NCBI GenBank assembly: GCA_964598765.1
Contig: CAZRCZ010000002.1
Location: 248,001-312,000 of the forward strand
Source: CAZRCZ01 sp964598765
GTDB lineage: Bacteria > Sumerlaeota > Sumerlaeia > MVZB01 > JAJFLK01
Length of the DNA stretch: 64,000 nt
Reading direction: 5' to 3'
Numbering within the stretch: the first letter of the stretch is position 1; every line of letters starts with the position of its first letter. Positions 25,982 to 34,205 of the stretch are shown here, piece by piece. Under the pieces are notes generated by a model. It was given only the letters and a program-made list of their open reading frames with translations, was not told the origin of the DNA and ran no database searches. The position numbers were made by a program, and so were the translations under genes.

Positions 25982-26139
25982 TTAACCACCGAGGCGCAGA
26001 GAGGAATCTGGCGCGCGTTCGGACCTCGAGAGTATGAGGCTTTTCAGTTATCCGGAAAGACGACGCTTTACTTATTGGCCGCTTATTTTCTGCATCAGCT
26101 TCAATTCCTCCCAAAAACCACTCTGTGCCTCTGTGGAGA
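25982..26139. repeat. Long-arm palindromic repeat, copy G (long loop)
   Basis: Left arm 25982-26005 has AACCACCGAGGCGCAGAG; right arm 26121-26139 has CTCTGTGCCTCTGTGG. Arms complementary, with a loop of about 115 bases. It occupies most of the 259-base gap between the glycoside hydrolase and the TlpA fusion. Confidence 0.65.
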
Positions 26140-26222
26140 ATTCCATAGGAATTGTTGACATCACCGGATAAAGGGATTATGCCTTTAATCGGTGCATAAA
26201 TTTGCCGGAAAAGGAGTCTCCC

Positions 26223-27944
26223 ATGAAGATTCGGGGTCGGATTCGTTTTTTGCTGGGGATGTTGCTTGGGGTTGCGCTGGGCGCGAGGATGCCGCTTTTT
26301 GCCGAGGGGGATCAAATCAAAAAATCGCAAGCCAAGAAGGAAGCGAAAGGGGGCGGAGACGAGGATCCCAAAGCCAAAGCCGCGCTCCGAAGATTGTCCG
26401 ATTATTACAAAGGTCTTAAGAGCTACACCGTTGACGTGGAAATGGCGATGCAAGTGGACATGGGGGGTATGAACCAAAACATGTCGGTCAGCATGAACGT
26501 CGCGGTCAAGCGGCCAAACAAGTTTTCCATCGTCACCAAGGGGGGCGGCATGATGGCGATGATGGGTTCCAACATGGTCAGCGACGGAACCAATCTCTAC
26601 AACCACATGGCGATGTGGAACAAATTCACGGTCGAAAAAGCTCCGGCTACGCTTGAGGATTTGTCGTCAACCTCCGGAATGGGCGGAGGCATGGGTGGCG
26701 GCGGCGGAGCGGGAGGCGGATCCTCCACCTTTATTCAACTCAGCAAACTGGCCGAGACCGCGGAGCATCCGAAATTCGTCGGCGTCGAGGAGCTTGACGG
26801 CGTCAAGTGCGATCACGTCCGCTATACGGAGAACGAAGGGATGTTGGAAATGCCGGTGGATCTGTGGTTCGAGTCGGGAGAAAAACCGCTCGTTCACAAA
26901 TTCATGCCCGACATGTCCAAGCTCATGGAAATGACTCAGAAAATGATGAGCGGCGATGCGGATGAGGAGGAAGAGGATGATGCGGCCAAGAAAGATCGCA
27001 AGGTCTGTCGAGAAAACCTCGAAAAGATCGATGCGGCAAAACAGCGATGGGCGCTGGAGAACAACAGAAAGCCGGGGGACGCGCCGCTTCAATCCGATCT
27101 CTACAAATCCGGCGGCAAGGGTTATCTCAAGGAGTGGCCGAAATGTCCATCGGACGGAAATTACGTCATCAATTCCATCGGGGCCGAACCGGTCTGCTCT
27201 TCAGGATTGCCCGGGCACACTCTGACGGAAAAGAAAAAGGAAGCGAAGAAGGGACGCCAAGGAGGAGGGCAGAACGCCGACGTGATGGGGCAAATGATGA
27301 AGGACATGAAGATGGAAATGTCCTACTCCTACAAGAATTGGGCGATCAATCCCGAATTGGCGGATGAGAAATTCAAATTCACGCCGCCCGAGGGAGCGCA
27401 GAAAGTCGCCTCGATGATGGAGGCGATGAAGGACATGCAGAAAGGGATGCCGGGCGGAGTTGGACCCGGAGCGGGCGCGCCCGCCGAACCCAAACCGGAG
27501 CCGGAAGAAACGCAACTACAGGACAAACCCGCTCCGGCGTTCAAGCTTCCCCTGCTTGGCGGCGGGGAATTCGATCTTGCCGCGCAAAAGGGGAAGAACA
27601 TCGTCATTCTCGATTTCTGGGCGACGTGGTGCGGTCCCTGCCGAAAGGCGATGCCGATCATCATCGAATCGGCGGAGGCGTATAAGGGGAAAAACGTCGT
27701 CCTGATCGCGGTCAATCAGGGGGAATCGGCGGAAAAAGTTTCCAAGTTCATCGAGGGGGAGAAACTCAAAGTTTCCGTCGCGCTGGACAAGGAGATGGAG
27801 GTTGGCAACATCTACGGCGCGACGAGCATTCCACGGACGGTCATCATAGACAAAACCGGCGTCGTGCGAAAGATTCACGTCGGCTTCTCGCCCGAATTGA
27901 AAGCGGAATTGAAAAAAGAATTGGATGGGTTGACGGCGAACTGA
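26223..27944 (+). CDS. Secreted LolA-like / pseudopilin-like / TlpA thioredoxin fusion protein
   Basis: 573 residues from the ATG at 26223 (AAGGAG upstream; Sec signal ending near PLFA-EG). Three parts. (1) Residues about 45-240: LolA/DUF2092-like domain (YYKGLKSYTVDVEMAMQVD, KRPNKFSIVTKG, DGTNLYNHM) with a Gly/Met-rich loop. (2) Residues about 255-335: C-R-E-N-L-E-K-I-D-A-A-K-Q-R-W-A-L-E-N-N with C-P-S-D-G-N-Y and C-S-S-G-L-P-G-H, a module like the C-terminal part of type II secretion pseudopilin-like proteins from PVC-group bacteria. (3) Residues about 435-573: TlpA/ResA-type thioredoxin with W-C-G-P-C (Trp about 469) and a cis-Pro in SIPRT. Likely a periplasmic thiol-redox protein with lipid- or polymer-binding front. 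Confidence 0.8.
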   Translation: MKIRGRIRFLLGMLLGVALGARMPLFAEGDQIKKSQAKKEAKGGGDEDPKAKAALRRLSDYYKGLKSYTVDVEMAMQVDMGGMNQNMSVSMNVAVKRPNKFSIVTKGGGMMAMMGSNMVSDGTNLYNHMAMWNKFTVEKAPATLEDLSSTSGMGGGMGGGGGAGGGSSTFIQLSKLAETAEHPKFVGVEELDGVKCDHVRYTENEGMLEMPVDLWFESGEKPLVHKFMPDMSKLMEMTQKMMSGDADEEEEDDAAKKDRKVCRENLEKIDAAKQRWALENNRKPGDAPLQSDLYKSGGKGYLKEWPKCPSDGNYVINSIGAEPVCSSGLPGHTLTEKKKEAKKGRQGGGQNADVMGQMMKDMKMEMSYSYKNWAINPELADEKFKFTPPEGAQKVASMMEAMKDMQKGMPGGVGPGAGAPAEPKPEPEETQLQDKPAPAFKLPLLGGGEFDLAAQKGKNIVILDFWATWCGPCRKAMPIIIESAEAYKGKNVVLIAVNQGESAEKVSKFIEGEKLKVSVALDKEMEVGNIYGATSIPRTVIIDKTGVVRKIHVGFSPELKAELKKELDGLTAN

Positions 27945-27952
27945 AGAGAATG

Positions 27953-27987
27953 CCGGCGAAATACGCTTGGTTCGGCCATTTCGCCGG
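27953..27987. repeat. Inverted repeat downstream of the TlpA fusion gene
   Basis: Perfect 10-bp arms CCGGCGAAAT (27953-27962) and ATTTCGCCGG (27978-27987) with a 15-base loop, 8 bases after the stop codon. There is no T-run, so it may be a processing or attenuation hairpin rather than a standard terminator. Confidence 0.6.
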
Positions 27988-28201
27988 GTCGAATCAACTT
28001 TTCCGAGGATCGCGGCCCGGTGGCAAAAGAACAGTTTCGGAAACATGGAAATCAGGGCGCGAATGATGTATTCTCATGTCGGTGAAGGTTTGAGGGAACC
28101 GTCTCGCAAGCGTGGCAACACCGCCAACCTGCGCCGAATTTGACCATCAAACGGGCGTGGGGGTGAATTGATTCAGCGAAACCGGATTCTGTTGGAAACC
28201 A

Positions 28202-28405
28202 ATGGATTTCAAACTGGACAAAACAGCGTTTTCCGTTCGCTCGTTCCGCGAGGCGAAAGAGGAGGACAGGGCGTATTGGAAAAGCCTGACCCCCGAAGGC
28301 AGAATCGAGGCTCTGGAATATCTGAGGCGGTTAAACCATGGCGAAGCTGAATGTTCCGCAGGACTTCAAAGAGTTTTTGAAATTGTTGAACGCAAAGGGC
28401 GTTAG
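28202..28405 (+). CDS. Small partner protein of a nucleotidyltransferase
   Basis: 67 residues, beginning MDFKLDKTAFSVRSF, with A-Y-W-K-S-L-T-P-E-G-R-I-E-A-L-E-Y-L-R-R, the helical motif of short proteins usually encoded immediately before AbiEii/DUF6036-type nucleotidyltransferases. It overlaps the next gene (start 28338) by 68 bases in another frame, which argues for coupled translation. Possibly the antitoxin-like or regulatory half of a two-gene unit. Confidence 0.65.
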   Translation: MDFKLDKTAFSVRSFREAKEEDRAYWKSLTPEGRIEALEYLRRLNHGEAECSAGLQRVFEIVERKGR

Positions 28406-28787
28406 GTATTTGGTCGTCGGCGGATACGCCGTTGCCTACCACGGATACGTGCGACCGACGGCGGACCTTGATATTTGGGCGGAACCCGACAGATCCAACG
28501 CTGAAAAACTTGTCATGGTGGTCGGGGAATTTGGCTTTGCCTTGCCCGAAGTAACGCCCGATTTGTTTCTGAACAAGAAAAAAATCATGCGGATGGGAGC
28601 GGAACCCGTCCGAATTGAAATCATGTCCGAAATTGACGGGGTGGCGTTTGCGGATTGCTATGGGCGGAGGGTCGAGGGCAGACTCGACGACACCGATGTT
28701 TCGGTCATCGGTCTGGCGGATCTTCTGGCGAACAAAAAAGCAAGCGGGAGATTCAAGGACTTGGCTGACGTTGAGGAACTTCAATGA
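28338..28787 (+). CDS. Nucleotidyltransferase-fold protein (DUF6036/AbiEii-like)
   Basis: 149 residues. V-R-Y-L-V-V-G-G-Y-A-V-A-Y-H-G, then R-P-T-A-D-L-D-I-W is the nucleotidyltransferase signature (GG...T-x-D-L-D, the two Asp binding metal). I-M-S-E-I-D-G-V-A-F and the C-terminal KKASGRFKDLADVEEL complete the pattern of this family, which includes toxins and tRNA/antitoxin-modifying enzymes. Together with the overlapping 28202 gene it is a probable toxin-antitoxin-like pair. Confidence 0.8.
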   Translation: MAKLNVPQDFKEFLKLLNAKGVRYLVVGGYAVAYHGYVRPTADLDIWAEPDRSNAEKLVMVVGEFGFALPEVTPDLFLNKKKIMRMGAEPVRIEIMSEIDGVAFADCYGRRVEGRLDDTDVSVIGLADLLANKKASGRFKDLADVEELQ

Positions 28788-28878
28788 TCGGATGAAGGTT
28801 GGCGCGTCAAAGGCTCGCGAAAATCGCCAAACACCCGAAATCGTTAACACGTCCTTCGTCGGTTTCACGGCTTGTAAA

Positions 28879-30384
28879 TCAAGCCCGAACCGCTTCCGCT
28901 TCCAGCCTTGCCGGTTTTCGCGCGATCAGTTGGCGGAATAATTCTTCGTAAGCCTTGGCCGAGCGGTTCCAACTCCAATCCTGGCTCATGCCGTTGAGCA
29001 TGAGTTTCCGCCAGAGATCGGGTCGGTCGCGGAACATGGTCATGGCGCGCTGGAGCGAGGCGAAAAATTCCTTGGCCGAATACGTTTTGAACGTGAATCC
29101 GGTCGCCTCGCCAGACGCGATCTTCGCGTCGGTCGCGTTGACGACGCTGTCGGCCAGTCCGCCGGTCTCTCGCACGACCGGAACCGTTCCGAATCTCATG
29201 CTGTAAAATTGATTGAGACCGCACGGCTCGAAGCGCGACGGCATGAAAAAAATATCGGAGCCGGATTTGATAAGATGCGAAAGCTCGTCGTCGTAGCCGA
29301 TCCGCACGCCGAGTTGGCCGGGATGATTCTGACCCAAGACGCGGAAGAGACTTTCGTATTTTTGCATCCCCGATCCGAGCATGACGAGTTGCAATCCGGA
29401 ATCCAAAATGTTCTTCATGGACTCGGCGATGAGATCGAATCCCTTTTGCTCGACCATGCGCGAGACAACGCCGGCGACGGGGCGTTGCGGTTCGGGCGCA
29501 AGCGCGAATCGGCGTTGGAGTTCGGCTTTACACGCCGCTTTGCCGCTCAGATCGGCCACCGAATAGCGCGCCGGAAGATGCGGATCGGTTTCGGGATTCC
29601 AAACCGAAACGTCAATGCCGTTCATGATGCCGTGGAGATCGGCGGAGCGTTGGCGCAGGACGCCGTCGAGGCCGCAACCGAATTCGGTCGTCTGAATTTC
29701 CTTGGCGTAGCGGCGGCTGACGGTCGAGAGCGCGTCGGCAAAGACGAGTCCCCCTTTCAGCAAATTTAATTTTCCCCAATACTCCATCGTCGTCGGCGTG
29801 AAAAGTTCCCAAGGCAAACCGAGCGCGGAGAGAAAATCGGACGAATAGACCCCCTGATAGGCGAGGTTGTGGATCGTGAGGAGCGTCCGGCAATCGGAAA
29901 AATCGGGGTCGAGACGAAGCACTTCCAGATTGCGGAGATAAACCGGAACCATTGCCGCTTGCCAATCGTGGCAATGCAGAACGTCGGGAAACCAGCGCAG
30001 AGCCTTCATCAGCCAGAAAACCGAAAGACAGAAATAGGAAAAGCGGAGGGGATTGTCGCTGTATTCGCGTCCGCGTTCATCGTAGAGCGAAGGGCGGCCA
30101 AAGAGCGATTCGTTTTTGATGAGATAGACGGGCAGATCCTTGTGCGAGTTGGCAACCTGCCAAACCGAAACCGAGCGATTCCCCGCCGGAAGCCAGACTT
30201 CGATCCGATCCAGAATCAAGCGCGGGGTATGGCGTTTGGCGTCCATGGCCTTGTAGAAAGGAAGAACGACGCGGACGTCGTGGCCGAGATCGCGGAGCGC
30301 GGCGGGCAACGCGCCCATCACATCGGCCAATCCGCCGGTCTTGACGTAGGGCGCGGCTTCGGAAGCGACGCAAAGAATTTTCAC
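28879..30384 (-). CDS. glgA: Glycogen synthase (ADP-glucose type, GT5)
   Basis: 501 residues. The N-terminal KTGGLADVMGALPAALRDLG contains the KxGGL ADP-glucose-binding motif; H-C-H-D-W-Q-A-A-M-V-P, the STVSRRYAKEIQTTEFG segment and C-terminal PSRFEPCGLNQFYSMRFGT (with the E-x-x-x-x-x-x-x-E type retaining-GT motif) are the GT5 set. Adds glucose from ADP-glucose to growing alpha-1,4-glucan. Its ATG overlaps the upstream PfkB kinase stop as ATGA, so they are cotranslated. glgC and glgB are not here. Confidence 0.95.
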   Translation of the reverse strand: MKILCVASEAAPYVKTGGLADVMGALPAALRDLGHDVRVVLPFYKAMDAKRHTPRLILDRIEVWLPAGNRSVSVWQVANSHKDLPVYLIKNESLFGRPSLYDERGREYSDNPLRFSYFCLSVFWLMKALRWFPDVLHCHDWQAAMVPVYLRNLEVLRLDPDFSDCRTLLTIHNLAYQGVYSSDFLSALGLPWELFTPTTMEYWGKLNLLKGGLVFADALSTVSRRYAKEIQTTEFGCGLDGVLRQRSADLHGIMNGIDVSVWNPETDPHLPARYSVADLSGKAACKAELQRRFALAPEPQRPVAGVVSRMVEQKGFDLIAESMKNILDSGLQLVMLGSGMQKYESLFRVLGQNHPGQLGVRIGYDDELSHLIKSGSDIFFMPSRFEPCGLNQFYSMRFGTVPVVRETGGLADSVVNATDAKIASGEATGFTFKTYSAKEFFASLQRAMTMFRDRPDLWRKLMLNGMSQDWSWNRSAKAYEELFRQLIARKPARLEAEAVRA

Positions 30385-31319
30385 GCCGGTTGCCCCCGCA
30401 GTTTTAGCGCCTCGACGTTCATCGCGCGGACCAGACGATGACAGCGTTGTTCCAAAGCCTCGGCGGTCACGGTTTCCGTCCGGCGCGTCGAGAAATCCTC
30501 GACGACGAACGAGGCCGCCGCCGAGCCGATGACGACCGCTTGGCGCAAAGTTTCCTCGTTCCAGTTGCCCGCGCGCGCGACGTAGCCGGAAAAACCTCCG
30601 GCGAAACTGTCCCCCGCGCCGGTCGGATCAATCACCTGCTCCAGCGGCATGGCGGGCGTGGCAAAGAAGCCCTCCTCGGAAAACATGAGGACGCCGTGTT
30701 CCCCTTTTTTGATGATGGCGCGCTTGAGTCCCATCTTGATCAGTTCGGCTCCGGCTTTGGGAAGCGAATTGGTCTCGAAGAGCAATTTGGCTTCCCCCGC
30801 GTTGAGAAGCGCGACGTCCACGCGCTCCAAAACTTCCATGAGCGCGGCGCGCTTGGTCTCAATCCAATAATTCATCGTGTCGCACAAAATCAATTTCGGT
30901 CGGCGGACTTGATTCAACACCTGAAGTTGAAGCTCCGGATCAATGTTGGCGAGGAAAATAATCTCGTCGTCGCGGTAGGAATCGGGAATCGCTGGGCGGA
31001 AATGCTCGAAGACGTTCAGTTGCGTGAAATGCGTGATCGCCTCGTCCATGTCGCCGACGTATTCGCCCCCCCAGCGGAAGGTCGCGCCGCCTCGGATGAT
31101 CTCGACGCCCCGGGTGTCAATGCCGCGGGCGTGGAGACGTTCGAGATGGACGGCAGGAAAATCCTCGCCGACGACGGCGACGATGTCCACCGGCGCGCAA
31201 CAACTCGCCGCGATGGAGCCGTAAATCGCGGACCCGCCGAGGATTTCCTTTTCCTCGCCGTAGGGGGTTTTGACGTCGTCGAGGGCGACCGAGCCGACGA
31301 TGAGGACTCTGGATTTCAT
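30381..31319 (-). CDS. PfkB-family carbohydrate/nucleoside kinase
   Basis: 312 residues from the ATG at 31319, preceded by GGAG at 5 bases; a TTG 15 bases upstream is less likely. GGSAIYGSIAAS near the N-terminus and D-P-T-G-A-G-D-S-F-A-G-G-F near residue 232 are the two PfkB signatures, with the catalytic Asp in GAGDS. The F-R-W-G-G-E-Y and A-N-I-D-P-E-L sequences resemble a clade usually annotated as sugar kinase or inosine/adenosine kinase. The gene overlaps glgA, hinting at a role in sugar feeding into glycogen, but its substrate is not defined. Confidence 0.85.
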   Translation of the reverse strand: MKSRVLIVGSVALDDVKTPYGEEKEILGGSAIYGSIAASCCAPVDIVAVVGEDFPAVHLERLHARGIDTRGVEIIRGGATFRWGGEYVGDMDEAITHFTQLNVFEHFRPAIPDSYRDDEIIFLANIDPELQLQVLNQVRRPKLILCDTMNYWIETKRAALMEVLERVDVALLNAGEAKLLFETNSLPKAGAELIKMGLKRAIIKKGEHGVLMFSEEGFFATPAMPLEQVIDPTGAGDSFAGGFSGYVARAGNWNEETLRQAVVIGSAAASFVVEDFSTRRTETVTAEALEQRCHRLVRAMNVEALKLRGQPA

Positions 31320-31640
31320 TTCATCTCCGGACAAGAGGTTGCGGGAACGGATTTCATATTACGTCCCGCGCAAGAATGGCTGATTCTCTCCGATCCTTCA
31401 CGAACTTTTTTCGCCATAAAACTGCCGTGGCGCGTTTCGAAGATTGCTGTCTCATCGGAGCCGCGACCGTAAGGGAGCGCCCAGCGTGCATCACATTTGT
31501 TCTTGGACGCTCCCTTACGGTTGCGGCTCGGATGCCGCTCCACATTTTGCCGCACGGCCCCATCTTGCCCTGCGCTTGAAGCCCCTGATCCATCATGCTA
31601 CCGTAATACGACAGTTGGATTGCAAAATCGGGAGGACAAC
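31320..31640. other. Intergenic region with a GAGCCGCGACCG hairpin
   Basis: The 321 bases between the PfkB kinase (minus) and the AbrB antitoxin (plus) serve both promoters. They hold the inverted repeat at 31458-31529 and no gene that I can support. Confidence 0.55.
31458..31529. repeat. GAGCCGCGACCGTAAGGGAGCG inverted repeat
   Basis: Left arm 31458-31479 and right arm 31508-31529 match in 21 of 22 complementary bases; the core is GCGACCGTAAGGGAGCG / CGCTCCCTTACGGTTGCGG. A second copy, with degenerate variants, is inside the coding region at 45218-45391. Confidence 0.8.
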
Positions 31641-31850
31641 ATGGCCAGCGTCAAACTTTCGCCGAAATATCAAATCGTAATTCCCAAGGACGTCCGGGAG
31701 CGGATGAAACTGCGCCCGGGGCAGGAAATGGCGATCATGGACTTTAACGACCGCATTCTCCGAATCATACCGCTCAAGCCGACCAAGGAGATGCGGGGAT
31801 TCGCCAAGGGGATTAACACAACCGTCCGACGACATCGAGACCGCCTGTGA
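31641..31850 (+). CDS. vapB: AbrB/MazE-type antitoxin
   Basis: 69 residues from the ATG at 31641, which has a strong GGAGG 5 bases upstream. SPKYQIVIPKDVRERMKLRP is the SpoVT/AbrB swapped-hairpin DNA-binding motif of MazE/VapB antitoxins, followed by a basic C-terminal tail (TTVRRHRDR) that likely wraps the toxin. The stop overlaps the next gene's GTG, the usual tight coupling of an antitoxin-toxin operon. The antitoxin probably represses its own promoter. Confidence 0.9.
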   Translation: MASVKLSPKYQIVIPKDVRERMKLRPGQEMAIMDFNDRILRIIPLKPTKEMRGFAKGINTTVRRHRDRL

Positions 31851-32221
31851 ATCTGGTGGACTCCTGCGGTTGGCTGGAATACTTCGCGGCCGGCTCCAAC
31901 GCCGAATTTTTCGCCCCGGCCATCGAAGACAGGGAAAACCTGTTGGTTCCGACGATTTGCATGCTTGAAGTGTTCAAGCGCTTCCTACAGCAAAGAACGG
32001 AACAGGAAGCTTCCGACGCCATCGCAGAAATGCGGAAAGGATACGTCGTAGGGCTGGACGATTTCACGGCCATTTGCGCCGCCAAGCTCAGCCACGAATT
32101 GAAATTGCCCGTCGCCGACGGAGTGATTCTCGCCACCGCGCGAGTTTATGAGGCCGAAATCTGGACACAGGACGCCGATTTCAAGGGAATCGAAGGGGTT
32201 CGGTTCAAGACCAAAAGGTAG
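31847..32221 (+). CDS. vapC: PIN-domain ribonuclease toxin (VapC)
   Basis: 124 residues, GTG start at 31847 that overlaps the antitoxin stop by four bases. NLVDSCGWLEYF carries the first catalytic Asp, ICMLEVFKRF the Glu, PVADGVILATARVY the third Asp, and IWTQDADFKG the fourth, matching the PIN nuclease fold. VapC toxins cleave RNA such as tRNA and are held by VapB. Likely an intact toxin-antitoxin module. Confidence 0.92.
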   Translation: MNLVDSCGWLEYFAAGSNAEFFAPAIEDRENLLVPTICMLEVFKRFLQQRTEQEASDAIAEMRKGYVVGLDDFTAICAAKLSHELKLPVADGVILATARVYEAEIWTQDADFKGIEGVRFKTKR

Positions 32222-32236
32222 AGAAGGAATCGGGCT

Positions 32237-32680
32237 ATGGGCGTTTTCGATTTCTACAAAAATGCAAAGCCTCGAAGATTTGTAAAAGGAGTTGACAGCT
32301 ATCCGGAATTGGTTAAAGAAATCCGCAAAGGTAATGAATTTGTGGAAGGTAGATTCCCTGAGGCCGTGATCAGCCTCGGATGGATTTTGATCAAACCCGA
32401 TAGCGGGTTCTCGCCTTTGATTTATGATCATCTTATTGTGATCGGAGTACCGCTCTGGAGCGCGAAAGATCTAAATTGGCTTGATTCGCAAGCCCAAAAG
32501 CTCAAAGAAAGCGGAGAGAAGGTGGCGATTTTCAACATTGACGACTTCCCTACACCTGTCGCCGTCGAATCAATTATTCCGGGGGTGCCGCCTTTTACGC
32601 GGACGCCGATCTGGGCGGAATACAAGAACGGTTATCTTGTGGCCAGCCATGAGGGGTTAGTTAATCTTCAACCTCGCTGA
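32237..32680 (+). CDS. Conserved-looking small protein, function unknown
   Basis: 147 residues; the start at 32237 is preceded by GAAGGA. It has MGVFDFYKNAKPRRFVKGVD, a central L-G-W-I-L-I-K-P-D stretch, and strands such as VAIFNIDDFPTP. No signal peptide, membrane segment or recognised family. It follows vapC by 15 bases and may be part of the same transcript. Confidence 0.6.
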   Translation: MGVFDFYKNAKPRRFVKGVDSYPELVKEIRKGNEFVEGRFPEAVISLGWILIKPDSGFSPLIYDHLIVIGVPLWSAKDLNWLDSQAQKLKESGEKVAIFNIDDFPTPVAVESIIPGVPPFTRTPIWAEYKNGYLVASHEGLVNLQPR

Positions 32681-32732
32681 GAATCCGCTCGCGAGGCGTG
32701 GTTTGTTCCCATTTCATTTGAAAGGTTGCACT

Positions 32733-34043
32733 ATGAAAATTATTGCGGCTCTAACTCTCGCAATGGTCATTGCATTTACCGACGTCCCCCGCGCTCAAGA
32801 CCTCGACGGGACCAATCCGGTCAACGCGGGGAGCGCGCAGACGGCCGCGATCAAAGTGACGGACGAGATTTATCAGGCGAGCGGGTTTGCGAACACGTTT
32901 TTGGTCCGCACGCCGGGCGGGAACGTCATCGTTGACACGTCCAATCCGATCCAAGCGCCGCGGCACAAGAAATTGCTCGAAGCCGTGGATGCCGGGCCGA
33001 TCAAATTCATCATCCTCACGCACGGCCATCCGGACCACACCGGCGGCGTGAAACTCTGGCGCGGGCCGGAAACCAAGCTCATCACGCAGAGGAATTTCGT
33101 CGAGTTCACGGCGTATCAGCAGAGACTCGGAGGTTATTTTGCGCGGAGCAATGCCGCGCAATTCGGCGGTCTGGCGGGAAGTCGCCCTTCCGGCGCGGTT
33201 TGGTCGGGCGAAAAAGACGAGGGACTGAAACCGGACATTCTCTTCGACGATCACTACGAATTTGAATTGGGGGGAATCCAATTTGAAATTTTCCGCACAC
33301 CGGGCGAAACCCCCGATCATCTGACTGTCTGGATTCCGAAATTCAAGGCGGCGTTCGTCGGCGACAATTATTACGCCTCCTTTCCGAACATGTATACCCT
33401 GCGCGGAACGCCGGCGCGGTTCGCGTTGGATTACGTCAATTCGCTCAACAAGGTTTTGAGCCTCAAGCCGGAGATCGTCCTGCCGAGCCACGGCACGGCG
33501 CTCAAGGGGAACGCGCAGATCGAAAAGCAACTGACCAAATACCGCGACGCGATTCTTTACGTCCACGACGCGACGGTGAAAGGGATGAACGAGGGCAAGG
33601 ACGTTTTCACGTTGATGCGGGAAATCAAATTGCCGCCTGAGCTAAACGTCGGCGAGGGCTACGGAAAAATTTCATGGTCGGTCCGGGGAATTTACGAGGG
33701 CTACGTCGGTTGGTTCGACGGCAATCCGGCGACGATGTATGAATGGCCGGCGTCATCGGCGTATCCCGAAGCGGTCAAGCTGGCCGGAGGGGCGGATGCC
33801 GTCGGCAAACGCGCGATGGAATTGGTGGCGGGCGGGCAAGAAATTCAAGGATTGCATTTGGCGGACATGGCGTTGGCGGCCGATCCGAAAAATACGACGG
33901 CGCTTAATGCCCGCATTGCCGCGCTGGAAGCGCTCCAGAAAAAGGCAAGAAACAGCAATGAACAGGGGTGGTTGAAATTTGGAATCAAGCAGGCCCAACA
34001 GAAATTAAGCGAGGCGGCGGGGGCTTTCACACAGACGAAATAA
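32733..34043 (+). CDS. Secreted MBL-fold alkyl-sulfatase-like hydrolase
   Basis: 436 residues from the ATG at 32733 (AAAGG just upstream), with a signal peptide (IIAALTLAMVIAFTDVPRAQ). T-H-G-H-P-D-H-T-G-G gives the metallo-beta-lactamase HxHxDH zinc motif; FRTPGETPDHLTVW and FVGDNYYASF continue the pattern of the SDS-hydrolase (SdsA1/BDS1) branch. LPSHGTALKG provides another zinc ligand His. The C-terminal half (residues about 260-436) is the helical dimerisation and SCP2-like area, though the very last SCP-like domain seems absent. Periplasmic sulfate-ester hydrolase is the best guess. Confidence 0.85.
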   Translation: MKIIAALTLAMVIAFTDVPRAQDLDGTNPVNAGSAQTAAIKVTDEIYQASGFANTFLVRTPGGNVIVDTSNPIQAPRHKKLLEAVDAGPIKFIILTHGHPDHTGGVKLWRGPETKLITQRNFVEFTAYQQRLGGYFARSNAAQFGGLAGSRPSGAVWSGEKDEGLKPDILFDDHYEFELGGIQFEIFRTPGETPDHLTVWIPKFKAAFVGDNYYASFPNMYTLRGTPARFALDYVNSLNKVLSLKPEIVLPSHGTALKGNAQIEKQLTKYRDAILYVHDATVKGMNEGKDVFTLMREIKLPPELNVGEGYGKISWSVRGIYEGYVGWFDGNPATMYEWPASSAYPEAVKLAGGADAVGKRAMELVAGGQEIQGLHLADMALAADPKNTTALNARIAALEALQKKARNSNEQGWLKFGIKQAQQKLSEAAGAFTQTK

Positions 34044-34046
34044 AGA

Positions 34047-34155
34047 TCAAACACAAAGACACCAAGAAGGCGCGAAGATCACAAAGATTTTTTTTCGACA
34101 CAGTTTTACGGATTCTTGGTGTCCTTTGTGACTTCTTCGTGTCTTTGTGTTTAAT
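34047..34155. repeat. Long-arm palindromic repeat, copy H
   Basis: Left arm 34047-34086 (AAACACAAAGACACCAAGAA); right arm 34115-34155 (CTTCGTGTCTTTGTGTTT). Located 4 bases after the MBL hydrolase stop and before the convergent glycosyltransferase-like gene. Confidence 0.75.
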
Positions 34156-34205
34156 AAATCTCTGATATCTTCATCCATGTTCATCCGTTAAATCCGCGTC
34201 CCATT

